A stretch of 64,000 bases of DNA from Gibbula magus (Eukaryota; Mollusca; Gastropoda; Trochida; Trochidae): NCBI GenBank assembly GCA_936450465.1, contig OW388304.1:7384700-7448699 (forward strand), given 5' to 3'. Position 1 is the stretch's first letter; the number at the start of each line of letters is the position of its first letter. Of this stretch, positions 1-10,630 are shown piece by piece. The translations under genes and the position numbers were made by a program. The notes below the pieces were generated by a model that saw nothing but the letters and a program-made list of their open reading frames with translations, searched no databases and had not been told where the DNA came from.

Positions 1-2770
1 GGATGCGTCATTGTCAAGGCATTGCCTTCTACTAACCAATACCGTACCACGGTAGTGAGAAATGAGTATGTTCTATATATTTCGTGATGGCGACTGTCAT
101 CATTGGGACAGTGTAAACCTTGGATAACACTGGTATACATAAATAGAATACTAAATGATTACCCGTTTATGAAAGGAGTAAATGGTTTCAATTTGGTATT
201 GTAACGAGCGAAAGCGATGCCATTCACGAGTTTCATAACATGTTATCAGACGGGATCGAGTTTAGTATTTTATTTATTACTCAATGATGTAAATAGCGCT
301 GAATGGCTAGAAAATCATTGTTAGTGACGCTCACTTACAAATAGGTCACCAGTTATTGCAGTCGCGTGGCTAACATTTGTAACATTGTCTCCATCTCTTA
401 GCATCACTACGCGACAGTGTAATATGTTAAGAGTATCTCTTTAAAAACAATAGCAAACAAGAACGACATTCTTTTACAATAAATATTGACAATTAAAGCA
501 TATTCTGATCTTTGATGAGCACATTGTATTGTTTCTCGCTGCTAAAATATAGGCTTTAGCACGTCCACAGGATCCATGCATAATTCAATATGATGTTTAT
601 CTTTTAAAAGTTCTTAACACACATCATTCAATGCATGTTGTATCATTTACATAAGATATTTAGAGTTTTTAATATGAAAATGATCGAATTTCTACGAATA
701 ATTGCCGGAAATCGAAGGGCATATACTAATTAATGTGTTAGTCTGTTGAAAGTAATGGAATGTGTGTCAATTCATTTTAAGGGTATATTCCAGACGTTCA
801 CATTTTCATATTTCAAACAATTTCATCTGCATAACATAGAACTCTTCGTTGATGTATTTTACCCCAATAGAAAGAAAAATAGAAATAGAAAGATTAGGAT
901 CATCAGTATACATATCAAACCAAATTTGTAATAATGAGCAGCCTTGCTTTACACCAAACTGAACATCGAATAGAAGCGCATATCTTCCAATTTTAAAGTA
1001 ATTGACACAATTTTGTGAGCACTTTTAATGCATGCTTTTAACACGATAAGATCAAATCACATGTCAGTATGGATAATCAAATTCTTTATTCTGATTAACA
1101 ACGATATTAGTATCTATGTCAAAACATCGCTTACAAAGAATATACAAATTGTGTGTCCATAAAATTTATTTCCATTCTTCATCACCTCAACTTCTACTAT
1201 GCCCATCAAAGATGTTACATGTCATAATGTTTACATATTTCTCAAAAATAGTGATAACGTTCCAAATACGAATCATCACGGTTTTTATAACATCATCTGA
1301 ATATGTGATTAGAAATACTTGCCATTTAGTTAGTGAACAAATGAAACATGGTAAGGTAATGTTATCCCAAATACAACCATGTTATATCTGAATACATAGA
1401 GATAATTACCTCAGGAAGTGTGTCATATGATTTTTACGAAACGAGTGTGAATTTTTGTATTGCCTGAGCGAGAGCGAGGGCTATACAGAAATTTCATGAG
1501 TTTTATAAAAGTCATATGGCACACTTTCGAGTGTAATAATTTCTTTATTACCCATTCTGTGCCGTTTCATTTGCGTATAGGTAGACAGGAAACGACCAAA
1601 CTCACTTGCGACGGCAAGCTACAGTGACGTAACGAACAATCTGTTTATGACGTCACAGACGAAACAATACGGGAAGTCGCAGTGAAACAATGGTTGCTAG
1701 GTAAACGTGCTATGTGCTCATGTGATCATATCAATAATATTAACTCGGTTATTTTCAACCATATGGGTAATAAATGTGTTTATAAGAGGCTACACCAAAT
1801 ATCTTAAACCTCATGCTCAGTTATTTTCACATAAAATATCATGCATTAGGAAATACAAACTACCAGGGTTATGACAGAATACAACCAGATTTTAAACATT
1901 ATTAAAACCTCATGTGTAGTTTACTCACAATTATCAATCTATTGTAACGATATATTGATTTTACTTTGTAATTGTGTGGCAATGTAATATGTACCGTACC
2001 ACAGTATGATACTATTGACTTAATGATTCGTATTTTATTTTTATTTTTTATTTAAATTGTATCAGTAAAACAATTTCTAAAATACAAAACAAAAAACGGT
2101 GTCCAATGAATTAACACAATACCACCAGTAATTATAATTGCATAAATACACACAAACCCGACGATCATTGATTCAACAGAGATTCCCTAAATAAATCAAA
2201 ATAGTTTATAGACTCAGAAACATACTCACCTTCAGACGCCCAACATAAATGTGTCTGGTCTGTGAGAATGTATGTCAAGCAATGAACTAGTGGAAGTGTA
2301 TTGACTCATGGAAACTTTACAACGACACTAGATTGACACTGCTCATTAACTCACAACCACCAGACCCAGCCGTCTCATTATTCATTAAACGTAATTTCCT
2401 TTTGCTATAGCAACACGGGTCCTCAGGAACACAACAAAGTCATCAGTGGCAGTGTAAAGTTTTGCCAGCGAGGAACATCGAACTGTGATCCTTTAAATGT
2501 AACAAGTATTGCCGTAAGTATATCCATGATATACATATGCTGGAAGAAATACAATCTATGTTATGAAACAATGGATAGAAACGAAACATTCTCCCGTTTC
2601 ACATTCACATTTTACACTGCCTCAAATACTATACTAAAACTAATATACATAATATTTATCAAAATAATTTTAGATTTTGTAGGATATTCTCTAGTTGGTA
2701 TTTGTACATTTACTCTTTCTATTTTTTCTCTTCTACCATATCACGTTTTCGACTTCGTGTTACAACATAA
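1..2770. repeat. Dispersed 3-kb repeat R1, copy 1
   Basis: Colinear and in the same orientation as 44730-47856, with many small differences and a few indels. Shared landmarks include the run after position 60 (GTGATGGCGACTGTCATCAT), the AAACATCGCTTACAAAGAAT-like block near 1120, and the block near 2750 ending in TTTTCGACTTCGTGTTAC. No transposase, polymerase or terminal repeats are visible, and the short frames at 746, 1116 and 2526 are not supported as genes. Similarity starts at or before base 1, so the left end lies outside the window. It may be a non-autonomous mobile element or an old segmental duplication; I cannot tell which. Confidence 0.85.
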
Positions 2771-3373
2771 AAATGTTGTCTGTAGATTTGATATGGGCTA
2801 GCGTGCATCACCTTCCTTATAATATAACATGTTTTTAAATGCTTCTCCATGATGTATAAAGGAGTAATCAGAGTTAAAAGAGAAAAGTGTGCTTAACTCA
2901 TTTCGGTAATCCCATGTTTTCATAGCAGTGATAAAATTTACGCTTTCTCTGCTATACTAGAACAAAGTCTATATTACGCTGTCCGGTACTTCCTAAAATT
3001 TGAAATTAAGCTTTCCCGGGCCGACACAGAGAGGCAAACCGTCACAGCAACAGAGTTATATAATGTGAATGTCACGTGATGCTCGTGTCACCGCCTTCTG
3101 CCTGCATTGTACCTGCTCCGAATTCTGATTGTTTTTTAACCAAAATCGGAACCAAATTCGTGCGAAATTAGAATTTTCCAATTCGTGTTGGCATCTTTTG
3201 TCATATTCGGGACAGTGTGAACCGGCCTTACACATATTGATTCATCCAGGACTTCCGCCAGTGATTTGATTGTGGATTTTAGCTCTTCTTTACACTATAC
3301 AACTCCATTTGATGTTACGGACACCTGCATGTAATATGCATGGTAACCGACACATACAATGTACATGTTCGGA
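2771..3373. other. Intergenic, no gene seen
   Basis: AT-rich sequence without a coding frame I can support. The stretch 3120-3235 ends in GGGACAGTGTGAACCGGCCT, which looks like part of a dispersed repeat, but no partner copy exists in this window to prove it. Confidence 0.5.
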
Positions 3374-3619
3374 TCAAGACCGTTTAACCAACCTTGTACG
3401 TTTGGATATCACCATATGACCATCATCAGGTCTATCAGGCCTATCAGCGGTGACTCCAGTCTGAAGATAGCGCTGGCGATGTCGTAAAATGGTAATACGG
3501 TGACATCCAAAGTCATTGGCAACATCGTTGTTGGTCGACCCCACCTCCAACATCCCCAAAGCTCTTTCTCTTTCTCCACTTGTCAATCGAGGCATGATTT
3601 CAACAACAGTATTTTTCAT
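3374..3619 (-). pseudogene. Tc1-like transposase fragment (N-terminal DNA-binding part)
   Basis: An 81-codon frame. Its first 55 residues, from MKNTVVEIMPRL through GSTNNDVANDFGCHR to LQTGVTADRP, match the start of Tc1/mariner transposases: a helix-turn-helix of the paired-like class that binds the terminal repeats. After TADRP the sequence diverges into unrelated residues, and the second helix-turn-helix and the DDE catalytic domain are missing. No terminal inverted repeats flank it. It is unrelated in sequence to the Tc1 element at 5718-7359, so it is a separate, older relic. The family call is from recall of conserved residues; truncation is seen directly. Confidence 0.75.
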
Positions 3620-3844
3620 CGTTTAGGGGTTATGATGTAAAGCATACATGCACAACCTTTTTGTCTAGTAACAAAAGTAAAAGTTTACTTTCAACTTCTT
3701 CTGAACATCTAAATCACATTTATTGGTTACTACCAGCCTGGTCGAAAACTGGACAACTTTAAGCTTTTAAACATTTAAAATCATTCTAAAACAATTATTA
3801 GCTACAAAGTGAAATATCTGAAACACAAAACTCCCATTTAGCTT

Positions 3845-3968
3845 CTTCAGCAGTGATCTCAGTGAGGTCATAGCATTGTGACGTCATAAGCATTATGACA
3901 TCATAGCATTGTTATGTCATCACCTTTATGACGTCATAGCATTGTTAGCAGTGTTCTCAGTGATGTCA
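3845..3968. repeat. Short tandem repeat rich in TGACGTCA palindromes
   Basis: Four degenerate copies of a unit resembling ATGACGTCATAGCATTGT in about 120 bases. TGACGTCA, the CRE/ATF palindrome, appears intact twice and as one-base variants elsewhere. It lies just beyond the poly-T that marks the 3' end of the LINE. Whether it binds any factor is unknown. Confidence 0.7.
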
Positions 3969-5717
3969 ATGCTTTTTTCTTTTTTTTTAAATATTTTTTA
4001 TTCAGTTTAAAGTTCTTTGTTTACAAGTTCTTTACATACATTCAAGTCTTGCACTCATTCATCATTTTTTACATATATGAACATGTAGACTGGGATAGTT
4101 GCAATTTCAACTACTGAAGCATATCCTTCAGCATTGGTTTCCATTTTTGTTCAAATTTAAAACTTTTGTTGTTCTTTGTTTCAATATATTTCTCTATTTT
4201 CATTATCTCCGTCAAAGATTTGATAAAGTGTTTAAATGTTGGGACTTTCCTTTTTATGCTCATATTATGTATATGTTTCTTGGCTAGGAGAATGATATGA
4301 TTAGTAAGATTATCTGAATTTTGGGAACCAAAAAAGACTATGAATTTAGTTAAGGCACAATCCGGTATTTTTTCTTTTAAATAACTTTCTAAGCGAGATC
4401 AAAGGTGTTTGATATGCTTACAATAGTAATACACATGTTCCACATTTTCTTTATCTTCCATACAGAAAGAACATATATAATCATCAACAATTTTCATGTA
4501 TAATAACTAAATTTTCTTATGAATAAATCTGTATTTGAAGTCTATCAGTTTAACATCTTTTGTACATTTTCTAAATTTGGTGAAAACAGTTTTCCAGTTC
4601 ATATCTTCTGGAAGTTGTTTTTTCCATTTAGTACAGACCTGGGGTAGATTATCTTTCTTTATCAAAATGTCATAGAAGTATCTACAACCCTTAGAACTGT
4701 TCAACACATTTCTTAAAGGTTCTGAAATATTCATATTTTCATTAATGAAGTATTCGTCTGCAATAGATTTTCTCTATTGTAGAGGAATATTAATATCATT
4801 TTATTGTAATGCAGTATAGAACCATTTAAATCATAATTTTGGTTTAATTGTGCGAAAGATAATATACCTTTAGAATCACATATATCTCTAATCGTATAAA
4901 GTCCTTTCGAAAACGACGACTTGATAATAAAATTTGGATGAATATATTGATGGTTAAACCATAGAGGTTCAGCTAAAATATCTTCCATTTTGTTTCCATC
5001 ACATTTATGGAGCCATAATAGGAGTTTCAAGCTTCTAATACATCTTGCCAAAAGGTTTTTTTCTAAAGAAACAAAAGTATTAATGTTAGCCCCGAAGTAA
5101 ATCTACATCTGGGAAATTTTTTTGATATTTAATATTTTTTTTTATGTATCTCTGTAAATATGATAATTTCAGGGATGTAATAAATGAAGTGATATCTACC
5201 ATTCTTAGCCCTCTTTCGTCATAGTTTCGTATTATATTTTCCCGTTTTATTTGATCTTTTTTTCCATTCCATAGGAATTCAAAAAATAATTTATCTAGGT
5301 CTTTAATAACAGTAGTTGGCGGGTTGGGTAAAGCTGTGAATATATGAACTAATGTTGATACCGCTAGAGATTTGATGACTATTATTTTGCCAATTAAAGT
5401 TAAGTTGCGTTTTCGCCAATTTCCCAGTATTTTTTTAATATTGTCTAGCTGTTTACGTGTATTGATTACCCATAGGTAACATTGCATTTAATGTGACTCC
5501 CAAAACATCAAATTTACCCTCTTACCATCCTAACTGAAGATTTCTGCATAGTTTTATACTACTCCCTGCCATAGAGCCTAGCCATACAGCCTTTGTTTTT
5601 TTTGCTTATTTAGTTTTAATCCAGACATTTTATAAAATGTGTCTAAAGTATTCATTGCAATGCTGCCTGTAGACTCTTTTCCGCCCCATTTAGAAATAAT
5701 TCCGTATCGTCGGCATA

Positions 5718-7359
5718 CACTCATGGCAAAAATGGTTGTCACCCCCAGACTGAGAACGCTACGTCAAGTTTAACTGAGTGTGGACAAATAATCAAACATG
5801 CAATAACTGTCAGAATGATTTGTGTGATTGGGAAAAACATTCGTAAAACATACCAGCTTGTATTTTGGTCTTGTGCTGGCCAATTTAAGAAATTCTATCA
5901 GGATATGTATGGTCCCTGTGAAAAAGGGCAATTTTTTACAGTATCCATATAGTATCAATTGGATGGGTATCAATAAAACAAATTACATTTTCAAGTTCAA
6001 TTGTCGGTTTTATTTCATTCTGCAGTCATGTATGAGTATATTTACAAGCCTAATATCGGGTAGCACCGCCTCTGGAATTTTCAAGGGCGATAATTCGGGC
6101 AGGCATACTGTCTATCAGTGTGTTGATGTTTGCAACAGCCAAATTGTTCCATTCATTCACAAGAGCAGCCCGCAATTGCTGTAAATTTGCAGGAGCAGGG
6201 TCCAGTCTTCTAATTGCACGGTCAAGCTGATCCCAAGCATGTTCTATCGGATTCATATCCGGACTTTTTGAAGGCCAGGGCAATCTTGTTACTCCTTGTG
6301 CCTGAATGAAAGCGTTCACTGTACGTGCACGATGGGCTGGTGCATTATCGTCCTGCAACAGGAAGTTGTTGCCATACACTCTTCTTGCATGTGGGAGGCA
6401 AACGGTTTCAAGAAGACGTCTGTACGACCTCTGGTTGACGTTTCCTTGAAGGACGACAAGATCCGTTTTACCGTTATGGTGTATTCCTGCCCATACGTGT
6501 ACAGAACCGCCACCGTGGGCAACCTGATGCTGCAGACAGTCGTCATTGAACCTTTCCCCACGTAAACGTCGCACTCTCATTCTCCTGTCCACCTTATGCA
6601 GTAGGAAACGAGACTCATCAGTAAATATGACGTGACGCCAATGTCCAAGTTGGATTCTGCGGTGCTGCTGCGCCCAAGCAAGCCGTGCCCTGCGGTGGAC
6701 CAGTGTCCAGAATGGTTTGATGGCAGGTCTTCTTGCCTTATATCCATGCTGGAGCAACCTGTTCACTACAGTTCTCCGGCAAATGGGCGTATTAATATGA
6801 GCCCCCCATCTCTGTGCAAGAGTCAAAGACGAAAGACGTCTATGACGTCGGGTCAAACGAAGAAGAATTCTATCCTGACGAACCGTAGTTTTCTTGGGAC
6901 GGCCTGACGACTTATTCGGAACAACATTTCCCTGTATGGCGTGCAGTCTTTTAATCCAGTTAAACAGTTCTAACACTGACGTTACATGCTGCAGCAATGA
7001 CACGATTCGAAGCGCCACCACGACTCATGCCAATGATTTCATGTCTGATTCCTGGTGGAGTGGGACCAGGCATGGTCTATGCTTTTCAGAAACTATAGTC
7101 GTGAAGCTGTATCTTATGAAAGAGGTCTATAGTAATCGATGGAAATGACAAACCTAAGGAGACAAATTTCAATCATTTCAATGAAATGCACGTGGTCTAC
7201 ATGAAACCGCTGAATCTGTTCATTGTAAAGTGTGAGTTAATGTAACTTCATGCCTGTAATGACATTTCCATGGAAAACCAACATTGCCATGCATACAATG
7301 TGATATAAACTCCAATTTAATTAAATATTAGGGGGTGACAACCATTTTTGCCATGAGTG
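5718..7359 (-). mobile_element. Tc1-family DNA transposon nested in the LINE
   Basis: Perfect 29-bp terminal inverted repeats lie at 5718-5746 and 7331-7359, beginning CACTCATGGCAAAAATGGTT. They are flanked by the TA target duplication at 5716-5717 and 7360-7361 that is diagnostic of Tc1/mariner. The element is 1,642 bp, a normal Tc1 size, and carries one transposase on the minus strand. Perfect terminal repeats imply a fairly recent insertion, although the transposase has a frameshift. Removing it rejoins the LINE reverse transcriptase across its active site. Confidence 0.96.
6050..7073 (-). pseudogene. Tc1 transposase (DD34E) with one frameshift
   Basis: Cut-and-paste transposase of the IS630/Tc1/mariner superfamily. 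The true start is probably the ATG at 7073, giving MPGPTPPGIRHEIIGMSRGG and a first helix-turn-helix ending CNVSVRTV. There the frame hits a stop, and the protein continues in another frame from NWIKRLHAI, so one indel near 6965 separates the two. GRPKKTTVRQDR is the hook between the DNA-binding halves. The catalytic domain has FTDESRF (first Asp), LQDDNAPAHRA (second Asp) and MNPIEHAWDQL (Glu). I count 34 residues between the second Asp and the Glu, which is the DD34E spacing of Tc1. Total length would be about 340 residues, as usual for the family. The catalytic frame of 323 codons is intact. Confidence 0.95.
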
Positions 7360-9165
7360 TATAGTCCTATCTTATGTTCGGTATCATGTAAAACGATACC
7401 TTTGATATCTTTGTTTTGCCTAATCATTATCCCTAATATTTCTGCTACTAATAAAAAAAGGTATGGGAATATCGGGTCGCCCTGTCAACATCCCAAACAA
7501 TGTGGAAAGATGATCATTTTGTGAAACGCAAGATTGATTATTATTAATTAATATTTGGATCCATTTTATCATGTTTGTTCCAAACTGAATTTTTTTTAAG
7601 ACATCTATTATAAACGTCTTTGAGACAGTATCAAATGCTTTTTCAAGTCAATTAATACAAGAAGCCCGCGTTGTTTTCTTAATTTAGTTTCAAATATAAT
7701 ATCATACAACAAACGAATATTATCACTTATTGATCTACCGGATATGAACCCCGTTTGATTACTATTTTTAAGGGATGGTAGAACTGATTTTAATCTATTT
7801 GCAATACATGAGCTTAATATCTTATATAATATATTTAAGAGTGTGATAGGTCTCCAATTTTTTAACATTGTCCTATGTTTGCACGGCTTGGGTATACAAG
7901 TAATTATTCCTTGATTAATTGTTGAACTTAATGCTTCATTTTTCAATGATTCTATAATATATCTGTATACCCATGTTCCTAATTGTATCAAGAAAAACTT
8001 TAAAAATTCTACACTCAAACCATCTATCCCCGGGCTTTTATTATTTTCCATGGCTTTTATTGTTGCCGCAACTTCCTTCTTTTCAATAGGTTTGTCCATA
8101 AATTTTTGCAAAGCATCATCTAATATAGAGGTTGCGATGAAATTGAGGGTTTCAGCATCTGTTGTTTCATTATCGGGTAAAGCATACAACTTTTCATAAA
8201 ACGAAATGAAGAATATGATATACTATTTCCTCTTATTTTCATTAAGAATGTTTCTAAAAATAGAGTATCCGAAATCGTCAACTTAATATTTTCATCAGTT
8301 GTGGTTATATCATCCGAGTTCGAATTCTGATCCTGACTGTACTCTTTTTTCATTTCTATCAATGTTTGTTTTACCATATTTGTATATTCACAGTCATATA
8401 GGAGAGATGTGTTTAATTTCCAATAACTTTACCCCTTTTCCTTTTCCAGTGCATTTGAAAATGCTAAACTAATTGCAGAATGGTCAGATTTGTAACCTGG
8501 TAAAATGGCAGTCTCCTGTGTAATAAAATGTATATTTTCTGACGTAATAAAGAAGTCTAACCTGGCTTGTTGTCTTGGTTTTGTCTTCCTCCATGTATAT
8601 TTCTTTTTATCTATGTTGAATTATCTCCATACATCAACCAGATTCTATTTTCAACATAATCTAATACTACATTTCTAGCTTTAGGATTATTGGTATTTTT
8701 AAGGTCTATATTTGGATTAAGAACCACATTCCAATCACCACAAATCACAAGAGAGTCATTGTCTATGTTATCTATCTTAGAAAAAAGAGTATCATAAAAT
8801 TGTGGCTGATCAGTATTTGGACCGTATATATTTGCAAGGGTAAGACGTAAACCCTCTAAGGTTACATCGACTATCAAATAGTTTCCATTTACATCTTTAT
8901 TATATGAATGTATTTCTTTCTCGCAGTTATTGTTAAATAATATTGCTACACCACGTGCATTTGATTTAAAGGGTTCTATTATACAATCTAATCCCCACTC
9001 GTTTCTCATTATATTTTCTGTGTTTTCATCTATATGTATGTCTTGGAGGCATATGACAGAATATTTTTTTCTCTCCATATATTTAAAACTTCTTTACGTC
9101 TTTGTTTTTGGGCTAGGCCTCTACAGTTGGCTGAAATTATTTTAATTCTACTACTCATGAGTGAA

Positions 9166-10409
9166 ATATTGCATCATTGTCATAATGTAAGTAAAGAATA
9201 GGTCTTCAGATATAACACTTGAACTGATTTTTGTTTTTTCATAATAAAAAGAAAAAAGAAACCTGTAAAAACAAAATCATTTCCGGTGAATATTGTATGT
9301 TACGTTATATTCGCCTTGTGTGTAGGGCTCCCGGCCTTATATCCATACAATATTAAACTTAAATGATGTTTAAGTGGTTTTTAACTTATAATTGTATTAT
9401 AATGGGTTTGCAATCCAATATCATACCGATCACATGTAATATTTTAGTAATATACTAATCAAAAATTTACAAAATACAAATTAATCCCATCTGTCAGCTA
9501 TATTGGGTAATTCCGACACATAAAGATCAATCTCAGAAAGTCTGGCCTTGCCAGTCTGTTGTCCGGGTTTAAAGAATACAACTTGCAAATCCCCATAGAT
9601 ACATTAAAAACAAAGAAAGAAAAGAATAGAAAAAACATCGCAAGCCCACGTGCTAGATGTAGCACGAAACGAACTAATAATGAAAGACGGAAAACATATT
9701 TGGCCTTGACATTAACTGCAAACTTAACCTTGACCCCTACGAATGGTTTTGATTCATCTTTGACTACAATCCCCGTATAATGTCAAATTGAAATATACGA
9801 AACAGAATCAGTACACTATATCAATTAGTTTTCCGGTTACAGTCCAAAGTTGTGTATATTCCATGAACATCCAAAGGACAATTCCCATAAACACAAACGG
9901 GTTTCAATATATATATGTCTGTCAGCTTTTTGTAGGTATTTTGTCCAAGTAACAGGTGTAATAGTCCGCTCAGACACACTTTAGTAACAGAAAAGGTAGT
10001 CTGGCATAGAGACAATGTAAATATACCAGTACAATAATTTACTCACTTCAGGTTTTTTGGTTACAGTCCAAAGTTGTATATATTCCGTGAAAATCCCATG
10101 GGAAATCATTCTATCCAGTTGGGATTTGTCAATGCTTTGTGATGTCATTAACTGATGATGTAATAGAATTATGACAATGTAGATATCGCTTGTAGATATT
10201 GCTTGATCTCACACAAGCGATATCTACTGTGGGAGCCAGTTTTGGATGATAAATTGTTATGTCTAGTCCTGTGTCCTTAGTACTTTCCTTGACATGTTTA
10301 TTGTTGCATTTTAAGGCCAACATAGGATCCGTATTATTAACTATATACAGAAAGGCTATGGACTATAAAAGTAGCCGGCTTAAAATCGAAATAAAAAATT
10401 CTAATTTTT
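9166..10409. other. Intergenic, degenerate repeats only
   Basis: No gene supported. It holds a direct repeat of about 40 bp at 9833-9872 and 10058-10097 (shared GTTACAGTCCAAAGTTGT and a ATATTCC-GTGAA-type continuation) and a hairpin at 10181-10229 (arms TAGATATCGCTTG and CAAGCGATATCTA). This is 3' flanking DNA of gene 1 on the minus strand. Confidence 0.5.
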
Positions 10410-10415
10410 TTTATT
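10410..10415 (-). terminator. Candidate polyadenylation signal of gene 1
   Basis: AATAAA on the minus strand about 100 bases after the stop codon of the proposed last exon of the TSP1 receptor. It sits in an A/T-rich stretch where the hexamer can occur by chance. Confidence 0.4.
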
Positions 10416-10512
10416 TTGAATCGAAAACACTTGGTTAAGTTGTTAATTGACCGTCAAACGAACACTGTCATTGTCATCATAACGATGATCATTGAATGTC
10501 TACAAGAAATCA

Positions 10513-10630
10513 TCAGGAGGACTGTGGTGTATCCACGAAGGCTTGGTGCCAGCGCCCTTCTTTGAACCTGGCACCGCTGGCTGTACCACTCTTCAAGCCT
10601 TCCTGTAGAGACAGCTGTGATGCAGGCAGT
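10513..10630 (-). CDS. Gene 1 exon 12: cytoplasmic tail and stop
   Basis: The acceptor TTGCTTCAG at 10631-10639 gives phase 2 entry matching the donor of exon 11. The exon reads LPASQLSLQEGLKSG through to HQAFVDTPQSS and a TGA at 10513-10515. It has higher GC than its surroundings and no internal stop. No signalling motif is evident. An alternative phase-compatible last exon lies at 10798-10891, so this end is less certain than the ectodomain. Confidence 0.6.

Larger units (their letters stand above)
4111..9158 (-). pseudogene. LINE ORF2: endonuclease-reverse transcriptase, frameshifted
   Basis: ORF2 of L1/Tx1 LINEs nicks DNA and reverse-transcribes the element's RNA. Reading from 9158: the start MSSRIKIISANCRGL and, after a frameshift, VICLQDIHID, ANIYGPN and ICGDWNVVLNP belong to the APE-type endonuclease (8611-9158). 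A reverse-transcriptase region follows at 7608-8189 with CIPKP, NWRPITLLN and GFISGRSI, then GDPIFPYLFLLVAEIL near 7420-7490. The catalytic YADD box is split by the Tc1 at 5717/7360 and continues as TELFLNG. The C-terminal part (4507-5487) includes NWRKRNLTLIGKI and WNGKKDQIK, and a CSFC-x8-H-x4-C knuckle lies near 4440-4490. The last residues are KWKPMLKDMLQ before a stop at 4111-4113. At least five frame changes are visible. Residual length is about 1,130 codons. Confidence 0.88.
3966..9165 (-). mobile_element. Non-LTR retrotransposon (L1/Tx1-type LINE), decayed, interrupted by a Tc1 element
   Basis: The element runs on the minus strand from an ORF2 start near 9158 to a T-rich stretch (its poly-A) at 3966-4000. 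Without the nested Tc1 it is about 3.5 kb, close to a complete ORF2 with a short 3' UTR. An ORF1 is not recognisable upstream of 9158, so the copy is probably 5'-truncated. Multiple frameshifts make it inactive. A second, shorter copy of a related LINE sits at 15300-16137. Confidence 0.88.

Noticed and set aside
1116..1391. A 91-codon frame shared with an 83-codon frame at 45877
   Set aside because: Shared only through the R1 duplication, with length changes and no domain, start context or splicing support.
6296..7148. Plus-strand frames and an 81-codon minus frame inside the Tc1
   Set aside because: They are shadows of the transposase in other frames.
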